Assembly: GCA_024742765.1 (NCBI GenBank)
Contig: JANSXT010000015.1
Span: forward strand, 62,001 to 126,000
Origin: Phyllobacteriaceae bacterium
Lineage (GTDB): Bacteria; Pseudomonadota; Alphaproteobacteria; Rhizobiales; Rhizobiaceae
Reading direction: 5' to 3'
DNA: 64,000 nt
Under the pieces are notes generated by a model that was given only the letters and a program-made list of their open reading frames with translations, made no database searches and was not told the DNA's origin. Both the position numbers and the translations under genes were made by a program. Within the stretch, counting starts at the first letter, position 1, and every line of letters begins with the position of its first letter. Of the stretch, positions 28,700-36,997 are shown piece after piece.

Positions 28700-29722
28700 C
28701 TACTCCGGCAAAAGCCACGCCTTGTCGAACGCCACGCGCACCGGCTCGCCCGCCGCAAGTGAAACCGTGCTCGTCGCCTGAACCGGCGCATCGATGCCCG
28801 GCACCAGCACCGTCGCCTCCCAGTGCCCGCCACGATAGAGCGCCGAACCGACCCGCCCTTCCATGCCGTCCGGATCACCGAGCGTCACATGCTCAGGCCG
28901 GATGAAGGCCGTCGCCGGCCCGTCGGTAGGGTCTCCGTCAACCGCGACCGAATGCCCGTTCACCTCGGCGCCGCCGCCTTCGACCGTCACCGGCACCAGC
29001 GTTCCCCGCCCGATAAACCGCGCCACCGCCGCATTGGCCGGCCGCTCATAGATGTCGCGCGGCGTGCCGACCTGCAGAAAGCGGCCCTTTTCCATCACCG
29101 CCACCCGGTCGGCGACGGCCATCGCCTCGCGCTGGTCGTGGGTGATGTAGATGGTGGTGACGCCCGAGGCGCGATGGAAGCGCGTCAGTTCCTCCTCCAT
29201 CACCGCGCGCAGATGCGGATCGAGATTGGCGAGCGGCTCGTCCATCAGGATGGTCGTCGCGCCGCCGGCCAGGCACCGCGCCAGCGCCACGCGCTGTCGT
29301 TGCCCGCCCGAAAGGGCCGCCGGCTTGCGGTCGGCAAAGTCCGTCAGCGACACCGTTTCCAGATGGTCCATCGCCTGCCGGCGCGCCTCGGCCTTCGAAA
29401 GGCCCTGCGCCTCGCCCGGAAAGGCGACATTGTCGCGCACGGACAGATGCGGCCACAGCGCATAGGACTGGAAGACGAACCCGGTGCGCCGGTCCTCCGG
29501 CGGCACATGCCGGCCCGGGCCCGACATGGTCTCGCCGCCAAGCCGGATCGTGCCGGCATCGGCCATTTCCAGCCCGGCGATCAGCCGAAGAAGGGTTGAT
29601 TTTCCGCAGCCCGACGCGCCCAGGACACAGAAGAACTCACCCGTTCCGATCTCCGCATCGACGCCGGCCACGGCCCGGTCGGCGCCGAAGCTCTTGTGCA
29701 CATTTTCAAGAACGACGGACAT
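28700..29722 (-). CDS. ABC transporter ATP-binding protein (FbpC/PotA type)
   Basis: A 340-residue ATPase with Walker A GASGCGKST (residues 34-42), Q-loop FVFQSYALWPH, signature LSGGQRQRVALARCL, Walker B ILMDEPLANLD, and H-loop YITHD. A C-terminal TOBE-like domain (about 270-340) is present, as in Fe3+, spermidine and 2-aminoethylphosphonate importers. It is the natural partner of the binding protein and permease at 25.8-28.5 kb, yet lies convergent to them behind its own start, which is unusual for this transporter type. Confidence 0.9.
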   Translation of the reverse strand: MSVVLENVHKSFGADRAVAGVDAEIGTGEFFCVLGASGCGKSTLLRLIAGLEMADAGTIRLGGETMSGPGRHVPPEDRRTGFVFQSYALWPHLSVRDNVAFPGEAQGLSKAEARRQAMDHLETVSLTDFADRKPAALSGGQRQRVALARCLAGGATTILMDEPLANLDPHLRAVMEEELTRFHRASGVTTIYITHDQREAMAVADRVAVMEKGRFLQVGTPRDIYERPANAAVARFIGRGTLVPVTVEGGGAEVNGHSVAVDGDPTDGPATAFIRPEHVTLGDPDGMEGRVGSALYRGGHWEATVLVPGIDAPVQATSTVSLAAGEPVRVAFDKAWLLPE

Positions 29723-29881
29723 GGATGCGCATGCAACAAATGGGGATGGACCGATCCTTAGGCCGCGCCGTGCGCCGACACAAGCATCTCCCGCACGCCG
29801 AAAGCCGGGCCTTGGGTGCGGCGCGCAAACGGTGTTAGCCTTGTCGCATCCCTGTCACACGTTTGCGTTTATTCATCCGCC

Positions 29882-30685
29882 ATGTCCGCCGCGTCCGACC
29901 GCCCGCTCATCGTCTTCACCGATCTGGACGGCACGCTGCTCGACCATGGGACCTATGACTGGCGGCCCGCGGAACCGGCCCTCGCCGCGCTGCGTGAACA
30001 ATCGGTCCCGTTGATCCTGGCCTCCTCCAAGACGGCCGCCGAGATGGCACCGCTGCGGGCGGAACTGGGCTTCGCCCATTGCCCTTCCATTGTCGAGAAC
30101 GGCGCCGGCATCCTGCCCGCCGATGGCACGCAACAAGGCGCCGGCGACACCCGCTATTCGGCGCTACGCGCCGCGCTGGACCGCGTACCCGCCGACCTGC
30201 GCCGGCATTTTTCCGGCTTTGGCGATATGGGCGTTGCCGGCATCATGGACGCCACCGGTCTGCCCGAAGACGCGGCGCGCCTTGCCGCCGACCGGCGCTT
30301 TTCCGAGCCCGGCCTATGGGCGGGAACCGACGAAGACATGGCGCGTTTCACCGACGCACTGGCGGCGCTGGGGGGCCAGGCCCGGTCCGGCGGCCGCTTC
30401 GTGACGCTGTCCTTCGGCGGCACCAAGGCCGGACGCATGGCCGAGATCACCGATGCCCTGTTCGATGGCGTCCAACCCTTCACCGTCGCGCTGGGCGACG
30501 CGCCCAACGACACCGAGATGCTTCTAGCCGCCGACCGCGCCTTCATCGTCGCAAATCCGCACGGCACGCCGCTGCCGCCTCTTGCCGGCGAGGATGACGG
30601 CACCATCACCCGCACCGCCGAACCCGGCCCGGCCGGCTGGAACGCGGCCGTCCTGTCCGTGCTGGACGCTTGGGCAAGCCCTTGA
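29882..30685 (+). CDS. gpgP: HAD phosphatase, glucosyl/mannosyl-3-phosphoglycerate phosphatase family
   Basis: A 267-residue HAD-superfamily (IIB) phosphatase. Motif I is FTDLDGTLLD with nucleophile Asp14, motif II region ILASSKTAAEM, and motif IV VALGDAPNDTEML near residues 202-214. These match mannosyl-3-phosphoglycerate phosphatases. Next to a glucosyl-3-phosphoglycerate synthase gene, the likely reaction is dephosphorylation of glucosyl-3-phosphoglycerate to glucosylglycerate, a compatible solute; mannosyl substrate use is possible. The ATG at 29882 matches the family start; the frame upstream is non-coding-looking. The 59 bp to gpgS suggests one operon. Confidence 0.85.
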   Translation: MSAASDRPLIVFTDLDGTLLDHGTYDWRPAEPALAALREQSVPLILASSKTAAEMAPLRAELGFAHCPSIVENGAGILPADGTQQGAGDTRYSALRAALDRVPADLRRHFSGFGDMGVAGIMDATGLPEDAARLAADRRFSEPGLWAGTDEDMARFTDALAALGGQARSGGRFVTLSFGGTKAGRMAEITDALFDGVQPFTVALGDAPNDTEMLLAADRAFIVANPHGTPLPPLAGEDDGTITRTAEPGPAGWNAAVLSVLDAWASP

Positions 30686-30744
30686 CCTGACGCAAGACTC
30701 TGCGTCGAGCGCGCGATAGACTGACACCGAACAGGGACCATTCC

Positions 30745-31965
30745 ATGGCTGATTTTCACCAGAACGGCGCGGTTGCCACGCTTCACAATCTGCGCACGCG
30801 CACGCCCGAGGATCTCGAGCGCGAACTGATCACCATCACCGGCCGGCAAAGGGTGACGCTGATCCTGCCCTCGCTCTATTCCGAGCTCGAAGGCGATGCC
30901 CTGCCCGCCATTCTGGACGAACTGAACATGGTCAAGTTCGTCCACCATGTGGTGATCGGCCTCGATCGCGCGACCAAGAAGGAATACAAGGCCGCGCGCA
31001 CATTCTTCGACCGGCTGGAACTGCCCCATTCGGTTCTGTGGAACGACGGTCCGCGCCTGCGCGCCATCGACGAGCGCCTGTCGGAGGCCGGCCTGTCGCC
31101 GACCGAGCCGGGCAAGGGCCGCAATGTCTGGTATTGCATCGGCTACACGCTGGCCCGCGCCGAAAGCGATGTGATCGCCCTGCACGATTGCGATATCCTG
31201 ACGTATTCCAAGGACATGCTGGCCCGGCTCGTCTATCCGGTCGCCAACCCCGAATTCGCCTACCAGTTCTGCAAGGGCTATTACCCGCGCACCGCAGAGG
31301 GCAAGATGAACGGCCGCGTCAGCCGGCTTCTGGTCGCACCGCTCCTTGAAGCCATGCGCAAGACCATCGGCGAGCGCGACTATCTCGATTATCTGCGCTC
31401 GTTCCGCTATCCGCTCGCCGGAGAGTTCGCCATGCGCACCTCCATCCTGCCGGCCATGCGCATTCCCTCCGATTGGGGGCTGGAGATCGGCACCCTGTCC
31501 GAAGCCTGGCGCAACCTTGCCCCGCGCGCGGTCTGCCAGGTGGAGATTTCCGACGCTTACGACCACAAGCACCAGCCGCTTTCAGAGGGCGATGCCCAAA
31601 AGGGCCTGTCGCGCATGTCGACCGACATCTGCAAGGCGCTCTACCGGAAGCTGGCGACCGACGGCACGGTCTTTTCCAAGGAGACCTTCCGCGCGCTCAA
31701 GGCGAGCTATTATCGCACCGCGCTCGATTTCGTCGAAACCTATTACAACGACGCGCGCATGAACGGCCTGCATGTGGACCGGCACAAGGAGGAGCGCGCC
31801 GTCGAACTGTTCGCCGCCAACATCGTGGACGCCGGCAAGACCTTCCTCGACAATCCAATGGACACGCCTTTCATCCCCGCCTGGTCCCGCGTCCAGGCCG
31901 CCGACCCCGACCTCGTCCGCGATCTTTACGAGGCGGTGAAGGCCGACGACGAGGAGTTTGGTTAG
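30745..31965 (+). CDS. gpgS: Glucosyl-3-phosphoglycerate synthase (GT81)
   Basis: A 406-residue GT-A fold glycosyltransferase that joins glucose from an NDP-glucose to 3-phosphoglycerate. Visible features are VTLILPSLYSELEG near residues 37-50, the metal-binding DxD in HDCDIL (Asp148/Asp150), GKGRNVWYCIGYTLARAESD just before it, and EIGTLSEAW further on. The length and pattern fit the GT81 family. It follows the gpgP phosphatase by 59 bp; together they would make glucosylglycerate, accumulated under salt stress or nitrogen limitation in several bacteria. Confidence 0.88.
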   Translation: MADFHQNGAVATLHNLRTRTPEDLERELITITGRQRVTLILPSLYSELEGDALPAILDELNMVKFVHHVVIGLDRATKKEYKAARTFFDRLELPHSVLWNDGPRLRAIDERLSEAGLSPTEPGKGRNVWYCIGYTLARAESDVIALHDCDILTYSKDMLARLVYPVANPEFAYQFCKGYYPRTAEGKMNGRVSRLLVAPLLEAMRKTIGERDYLDYLRSFRYPLAGEFAMRTSILPAMRIPSDWGLEIGTLSEAWRNLAPRAVCQVEISDAYDHKHQPLSEGDAQKGLSRMSTDICKALYRKLATDGTVFSKETFRALKASYYRTALDFVETYYNDARMNGLHVDRHKEERAVELFAANIVDAGKTFLDNPMDTPFIPAWSRVQAADPDLVRDLYEAVKADDEEFG

Positions 31966-32245
31966 GGGTGTTCGGGGGCGGGCATGGCACGCGAAACCGG
32001 CAACGAGAGTGGCATGCTCGCCACCTTCCTCACCTCGGTTTCCGCCGCGACGCAGGAAGCATCGATGAATTCATGACGGCCGTGATTGCAACATGCGGCA
32101 ATATCCGGCCCTGATGCCGCATCAAACATTGGTGTTTGGCGCAGTTCTTCTCACTGTCCACAAAATGGGGTTGCTTCGATAAACTGGCCGGCGGAAACGC
32201 CGGAATTTAAGCCGGTGGCTTCCTGTTGACACTCCGGGGCTGACG

Positions 32246-32743
32246 ATGAAACCGACTGTTCATTTCACGCGTGGCTTCACCGACGGTCCGCCAGGTCTCG
32301 ATCGGCTCGGACCAATGCGGAAATCAGAGAAGGAGATCGCGTTTCAGCAAATTTACAGAGTGTTGAAGCAGATCGGAACCATTTGCAAAGACGGCCAATG
32401 GCTTGCACTGAGCCATCTGCAGGAGCCAGTGCACGCGAGGTCGGATTACCCGCCTCGACCTTTTGGCGCTTTCCTCGCCGATCTTGATAGCCGCAGCGGC
32501 GGGGACTGCATCGCTTTCGCCAGTGTGGCGTCACTGTCTGATCCGGACCCCGAAGGCTATGTCACGCGCTATGATGCCGGGCGGGAAGACCTCCACTGTG
32601 CCATCCTGTTCACTCTGGTGCCGTCGCCGCGCCTCGTGGTGTTCGGGATCGGCGACAAAGCCCACATATCGGGCCTGCTTTCGGGCTTCCGGTCCGCCGC
32701 AACCGCACGGAAGGAGATCAAAAGGGCGCGCGCTTTGGCCTGA
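32246..32743 (+). CDS. Hypothetical protein, 165 residues
   Basis: An uncharacterised, probably cytoplasmic protein with no membrane segment or signal peptide. The C-terminal half has a beta-rich, globular look (LHCAILFTLVPSPRLVVFGIGD) and ends in a basic helix KEIKRARALA. I recognise no family. The preceding 280 bp after gpgS contain a short GCCGGCGGAAACGCCGG-type hairpin near 32190 but no supported gene. The codon mix is less GC-rich than the neighbours, in line with acquired DNA. The start could instead be the ATG at codon 24. Confidence 0.5.
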   Translation: MKPTVHFTRGFTDGPPGLDRLGPMRKSEKEIAFQQIYRVLKQIGTICKDGQWLALSHLQEPVHARSDYPPRPFGAFLADLDSRSGGDCIAFASVASLSDPDPEGYVTRYDAGREDLHCAILFTLVPSPRLVVFGIGDKAHISGLLSGFRSAATARKEIKRARALA

Positions 32744-32749
32744 GCAATG

Positions 32750-32822
32750 TTGACTTATAAGACAACAGTCTGTATGTTGCCTTGAAAGACAACAACAGAA
32801 CGCTGTCTTTCGAGCAAAGGAG
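32750..32822 (+). promoter_or_regulatory. Promoter, operator and ribosome-binding site of the HTH gene
   Basis: TTGACT (32750-32755), a 17-bp spacer and TATGTT (32773-32778) form a clear sigma-70-type promoter. Downstream is a perfect 8-bp inverted repeat, GAAAGACA (32784-32791) and TGTCTTTC (32804-32811); the related AAGACAACA also occurs within the spacer. AAAGGAG at 32816-32822 is a strong ribosome-binding site for the ATG at 32829. The repeats are a plausible operator for autoregulation by the encoded HTH protein. Confidence 0.65.
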
Positions 32823-32828
32823 TGTCAA

Positions 32829-33230
32829 ATGTCCGATGCAGTTGCAGTTAAAAACAATGTCGCACCAGTAACCTATGGCAAAATGGGCGCTGGACTGGAA
32901 AAGAGCACGCCGAAGTCGCCCATGCGTCCCGGTGACGAGACGCAGTTGGACGCGATGTTCGAGGCGATGTCGCCGGATGACAGGAAGGCGATGTTCGACG
33001 GCATAGGCAAGGATCTGGCTCGGATCGCCGGCGCTGAGGCGCTTGCCTCCATGTTGCGTGAAAGTGGGCTGAGCGGCCGGGAAATCGATGCCCGCTTCGG
33101 ATATGACCATGCCGCCTTGTCGCGCACGGCAAACGGGAAATCGGCTTCCGGTCCGACACTCTGGCGGCTTTACGCATTGGCCGAGGCACTGGGGTTCGAC
33201 ATTGAGCTGAAGGTCACTGCACGGACGTGA
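32829..33230 (+). CDS. XRE-like helix-turn-helix protein
   Basis: A 133-residue protein with an unstructured, Lys/Pro-containing N terminus, a helical middle (DAMFEAMSPDDRKAMFDGIG, 41-60) and a C-terminal helix-turn-helix (about 72-125): LASMLRESGLSGREIDARFG then YDHAALSRTANGKSASGPTL and LYALAEALGF. The arrangement resembles small XRE-type antitoxins or repressors. A strong promoter with inverted repeats precedes it, and its stop overlaps the start of a two-TM membrane protein as GTGA. Role as repressor or antitoxin is inference. Confidence 0.72.
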   Translation: MSDAVAVKNNVAPVTYGKMGAGLEKSTPKSPMRPGDETQLDAMFEAMSPDDRKAMFDGIGKDLARIAGAEALASMLRESGLSGREIDARFGYDHAALSRTANGKSASGPTLWRLYALAEALGFDIELKVTART

Positions 33231-33496
33231 CCCGACCCGAAGCCATCGCCTCGACGCTGCTTTTGCTGCCCGTCATGTGGGCGGCCGTGCATCTGGGTCT
33301 GTCGCGTATCGCCGAGCTACAGGCAAATCGGCGGGAGAAGACGGTCGGCACCGCCGACGACGACGTCACAATGCTCCGCAATCGCGCCCGCACCATGCAA
33401 GACATGTCCCGGCTCATGCCAAACTGGATGCTGCTGGTCTTGGCAATGGCCCTCATCTGGCGACTATGCCAGCTCACCCGATCAATTTGGGCTTAA
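33227..33496 (+). CDS. Small membrane protein coupled to the HTH gene
   Basis: An 89-residue protein starting at a GTG that overlaps the HTH stop codon. Two hydrophobic segments (about residues 8-27 and 67-86) flank a charged, helical middle (LQANRREKTVG, NRARTMQDMSRL). No family is recognised. Coupling to an HTH regulator raises the possibility of a toxin or stress-responsive membrane protein, but nothing in the sequence proves it. 183 bp without a recognised gene follow. Confidence 0.6.
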   Translation: MTRPEAIASTLLLLPVMWAAVHLGLSRIAELQANRREKTVGTADDDVTMLRNRARTMQDMSRLMPNWMLLVLAMALIWRLCQLTRSIWA

Positions 33497-33679
33497 GGCC
33501 ACGGCCCTTGGGCATCGCTATCGCGCGGTTCCGGCCTTGCGGGCAAATTCGTCGCGCCTGAGACGGCACGGATGAACGCCTTGGCCAAACTGGTTGCGTC
33601 GCGCCAAGTCCCCCCCGCCTTGCCGCGATGCCCCTCACCCGCTAGCCTTTCATGAAGTTCCCGGCGGCAGGAGGGCGAT

Positions 33680-34900
33680 GTGCGGCAATGGGCGACGATC
33701 ACCGGATGGGCGCTGGGCCTGTCCCTGCTGGTATCGATGGCGTTTGCGCAGGAACCGCCGCCGCTGGACGATCTTCTGACGCTCGCCAGGGGCGCGGTTC
33801 TCGTTGACGCCTCGATCGACGCCCGCGCCGCGCTGGCGCTGACCGACGGCGATCCGGCCAGCAACTGGAACACCAGCACCGCCAAAAACCCGGCGCCCTA
33901 CACATTCACCTTCGAACTGGTCGCGCCGGCGGTGATTGAGGCCGTCGGCATCCATGGCGTCGGCGAACGGCCCGGCGGGGTCGTCGGCGGCTCGGCCGGC
34001 CCGGTGACCGTCGAAGGTTCGGCCGAAGGGCCGGACAGCGGCTTTGCACCCATGGCGGCGTTTACCGCCGGCCCTGACGGGGCGACCATGGCCGAAAGCA
34101 CGATCGACACGCCCGTGCGCTGGCTGCGCTTTTCCGTCGGCGGCCCGATCGGCGCCGATGCCGCCTGGGTCTATGTCGCAGAAGCCATCGCCCACGGCAC
34201 GGTGACCCCGCCCGACGAAGACGACCGCTTCACCGGCATCTTCCAGAGCGGCCGCGCCGATTTCATCGAGCTCAGACAGGACGGCACCTCGGTCACCGGC
34301 TGTTATGTCGAAAACAGCGGCCTCAGCAATGGCAGCCTGTCGGGCGCGGTCGAAGACGGCGTCGCGCGGCTCAACTGGACGTCCGAACAGGGCATCACCG
34401 GCACCGCGCTCGTGACCATCGACAGCACCGGCGCGCTCGCCGGCGTGCGCTACCGCCAGCGCAGCCGCAGCATCTGGAACGGCCCGCCCGCACCGGAAGG
34501 AACCACGACGCCCTGCAGCGCCACCGAGCCCACAAACCCCATCATCACCGCGCTTGAGGAAACCGGCGAAGCGCGCATTTACGGCATCCATTTCGACCAT
34601 GACAGCGACGTGCCCAAACCGTCGGCCACATCCGCGCTCGAACAACTCGCCGAGGCGCTTGAAAGCGCGCCCGAACTCAATGTCGTCATCGAGGGCCACA
34701 CCGATGCCGACGGCGAGGATGGCTACAATCTCGACCTGTCGGACCGGCGCGCGCGCTCGGTGGTCGCCTGGCTCGCCGAACGCGGCATCGATTCCGGCCG
34801 GCTGACGCCGCAGGGTCTGGGCGAAGCCGAGCCCGTCGCCAGCAACGACACCGCCGACGGCAAGGCGCTCAACCGCCGTGTTGACGTCGTCGCGCGCTAA
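33680..34900 (+). CDS. OmpA-family outer-membrane protein with discoidin-like N-terminal region
   Basis: A 406-residue envelope protein. A GTG start preceded by GGAGGG gives a Sec signal peptide (residues 1-23, ending SMAFA). The N-terminal region (about 30-170) has DGDPASNWNTSTAKNPAP and a later SVGGPIGADAAWVYVAE pattern like F5/8-type discoidin carbohydrate-binding folds. The C-terminal domain (about 295-406) is OmpA-like peptidoglycan-binding: HFDHDSDVPK, VVIEGHTDADG, LSDRRARSVVAWL and NRRVDVV. It probably bridges outer membrane and cell wall. There is no obvious lipobox. Confidence 0.85.
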   Translation: MRQWATITGWALGLSLLVSMAFAQEPPPLDDLLTLARGAVLVDASIDARAALALTDGDPASNWNTSTAKNPAPYTFTFELVAPAVIEAVGIHGVGERPGGVVGGSAGPVTVEGSAEGPDSGFAPMAAFTAGPDGATMAESTIDTPVRWLRFSVGGPIGADAAWVYVAEAIAHGTVTPPDEDDRFTGIFQSGRADFIELRQDGTSVTGCYVENSGLSNGSLSGAVEDGVARLNWTSEQGITGTALVTIDSTGALAGVRYRQRSRSIWNGPPAPEGTTTPCSATEPTNPIITALEETGEARIYGIHFDHDSDVPKPSATSALEQLAEALESAPELNVVIEGHTDADGEDGYNLDLSDRRARSVVAWLAERGIDSGRLTPQGLGEAEPVASNDTADGKALNRRVDVVAR

Positions 34901-34943
34901 TGGGTTGCTGCCTCACGCCCGGTTGGATTTCCGGCGCAATGGG

Positions 34944-36188
34944 TCAGAACTGGCGCCGGGCGTAGCTCGTCAGTTTGAAGAAGTCGGTCTGGCTGCGTTC
35001 GCCCTCCACGCCGAAATAGCGCGCCTTGCCGCTGTCGACATAATAGCTGCCTTCAAGCCCGACCATCAGTCCCGGTGCAGGCATGTATTCGGTGCCGAGC
35101 GTGGCCAGCACGGTCGTCGGCCGCCAGTCGAGCGCCTGCGTCGTCATGCGGGCCGAGATGCCGGAGACAGTCACCGTCGATTTCAGATCTTCACGCCAGA
35201 CATGTTCATAAGAGGCCAGCAGCGAAAAGCCCTTGGTTGGCACGATGGCGCCGTTGCCATCGACCAGATAGTCGCTCGCGAACGGCAGGCCACCCAGATA
35301 GGACATGCCGCCCTCGGCATAGGCGCCGCCGACGATGAAGCGGGCAAAGCGCCCGGCCACCCGCGTGCGGTACTCGGCGCCCGCCGACACCGCAAAACCC
35401 AGCCGGTCGTCCGGTTTCCCGCAGCATGCGGTCGCGCGATCGTCGGCCAGATGTATCAGCGCCGCGCTGATCTGGGCCGCGCCCCAATCGCGCTCGATCC
35501 GGCCTGACACCACCAGATCGGGCAGCGTGTCGCCGCTGCGCAACGACCAGACGCCGTCCTCGACACGCCGTGCGCGATTGTCTTCCAGCGAAACGGTCAA
35601 CGCGCCACGCAGACCAACCGGCCGCGTGTAGGCAATCAGGTTGGTTATGGCGCTTGACGCGTAGCCGTCCTTGAAGCTCAGCCCGGTCGAAAAATCGAAG
35701 AACGAAGCGCGCCGGCCAACGGTGAAGCCGGCCAGCGCGACAAACGCCTGGTCGACAAACAGCGATTGGTCGGGGTTTTCGTCGATGATGCCGCGCAGTG
35801 CCGCAAACGTCACCAACGGACCGTGGTCTGTCGGCGTGGCGGCCGTGAACGTCACCATCGCGTCGACCTTGGATTGAAGGACCGCCCTGTCGCGCGCCAC
35901 CAGATCGTAGATCAGGAACGGCTCGCCCGCCACATAGCTCGTTTCGGCGAACAGATCGGAGCTGGCGCTGTTGGTCTCATGGCTGATGGTGATCTGGCCG
36001 CCGGTCTTCAGGCAACTCTGAGTGCCCGGCATCCGGATGAACCCTGGTCCGAAACCCGGACATTGCGTGACCGCCGCCTCGGTCCCCGCATCGGGCACGA
36101 TGTCGGCCATTGCCGGATTTTGAAGCAGCGCCAATATCGCCACGCCGACCAGGCACCGGACCCGCCGGGCGCGTCGCCGCATGGTCAT
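34944..36188 (-). CDS. Porin_2-type outer-membrane porin
   Basis: A beta-barrel porin of the Rhizobiales Omp2-like family; about 414 residues from the ATG at 36188. A basic signal peptide ends near NPAMA. The mature N terminus has CPGFGPGFIRMPGTQSCLKTGG, matching the family hallmark (C-x-GF-x-x-PGT-x-x-CL), and many alternating strands follow, ending in Phe (YARRQF), the usual barrel C terminus. The start is unsure: a GTG at 36215 has a GGAG at 5-nt spacing. It is divergent from the curlin-repeat operon across an AT-rich region. Confidence 0.87.
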   Translation of the reverse strand: MTMRRRARRVRCLVGVAILALLQNPAMADIVPDAGTEAAVTQCPGFGPGFIRMPGTQSCLKTGGQITISHETNSASSDLFAETSYVAGEPFLIYDLVARDRAVLQSKVDAMVTFTAATPTDHGPLVTFAALRGIIDENPDQSLFVDQAFVALAGFTVGRRASFFDFSTGLSFKDGYASSAITNLIAYTRPVGLRGALTVSLEDNRARRVEDGVWSLRSGDTLPDLVVSGRIERDWGAAQISAALIHLADDRATACCGKPDDRLGFAVSAGAEYRTRVAGRFARFIVGGAYAEGGMSYLGGLPFASDYLVDGNGAIVPTKGFSLLASYEHVWREDLKSTVTVSGISARMTTQALDWRPTTVLATLGTEYMPAPGLMVGLEGSYYVDSGKARYFGVEGERSQTDFFKLTSYARRQF

Positions 36189-36225
36189 GCGTTCCGATCC
36201 AGCACGTTCAGGCACGATCACTCCA

Positions 36226-36360
36226 ATTCGAGTTTGTGTTGAATTGATTTGTCAGAGTTAGGGTTAATTTTATGTAAAGGGGAAGAAGACCTAATTATAA
36301 TTGAATTACGTTATGTATTTGTTAGTCATTGCCGCAGGGGAACCGATAATGGTCCAACCC
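36226..36360. promoter_or_regulatory. AT-rich divergent control region (porin / curlin operon)
   Basis: In a window that is otherwise strongly GC-rich, the stretch from about 36233 to 36330 is mostly A and T, with TTGAATTGATTTG, GGTTAATTTTATG and AATTATAATTGAATTACG. It separates the divergent porin and curlin-repeat genes and must carry both promoters. Such AT islands are typical targets of Ros/MucR or H-NS-like silencers. No exact operator could be defined by eye. Confidence 0.5.
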
Positions 36361-36382
36361 TGAAAACAGCGAGGACAAGTAT

Positions 36383-36925
36383 ATGACGAAGGCAATCGTT
36401 TTCTCCGCAGCCATTGCCGCGGCCCTGGCGATCTCCAGCGTGGCTCATGCACAGAATTTCGCAACCACCGTTCAGGGTGGTTACGGCAACAGCGCATCCA
36501 TCAATCAGAGGGGCAACTCCAACCAGGCGCTCGGCGCGCAGATCGGCTCGCGAGGCTACATGTCCATCTACCAGCGCATCGAGAGCGGCCCGGAGGGCAA
36601 CTATGCCGGCATTTCGCAGTCGGGCGCGGGCAACGGCGCCATTGTCGATCAGGGCGGCTATGGAAGCCGAGCCGAAGCTATTCAACGTGGCGTCGGCAAC
36701 CGACTGGCGGTCAGGCAGAACGGCTCGCACAACTTTTCGACATTGCTCCAGGGCGGCGCTGTCAACGGCGCGGCCATCGACCAGCGCGGCTTCGTCAATC
36801 AGGCAGGCGTCGAGACGCGTGGCGTGGGCGGCGGCGTGTTCACAAGCCAGCAGGGCCTTCGCAACAAGCTCGACGTGATCATGGGCGGCGCCGGCAACCA
36901 TGTCGGCGGCTGGCAGCGCGACTGA
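36383..36925 (+). CDS. Curlin-repeat secreted protein (CsgA/B-like), 180 aa
   Basis: First of three consecutive secreted repeat proteins. A Sec signal peptide (residues 1-23, ending VAHAQ) precedes about six to seven imperfect repeats of 20-24 residues built on N-x-(A/S)-x-I-x-Q-x-G and Q-x-G-x-x-N, for example NSASINQRGNSNQ, NYAGISQSGAGNGAIVDQGG and NRLAVRQNGSHN. Regularly spaced Gln and Asn on alternating strands is the curli amyloid cross-beta pattern. A functional amyloid subunit or nucleator is likely. Export partners (CsgG, CsgE, CsgF) are not in the window. Confidence 0.82.
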   Translation: MTKAIVFSAAIAAALAISSVAHAQNFATTVQGGYGNSASINQRGNSNQALGAQIGSRGYMSIYQRIESGPEGNYAGISQSGAGNGAIVDQGGYGSRAEAIQRGVGNRLAVRQNGSHNFSTLLQGGAVNGAAIDQRGFVNQAGVETRGVGGGVFTSQQGLRNKLDVIMGGAGNHVGGWQRD

Positions 36926-36997
36926 TCGCCACAATCATCGGCAGGGCGAAGCGGTCCGCCGCTCCGCCTTTCCCGTCAACAAACAAGGAGCGATGCC

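Noticed and set aside
31984-32076. 30-codon reading frame after gpgS
   Set aside because: No convincing ribosome-binding site and no recognisable features.
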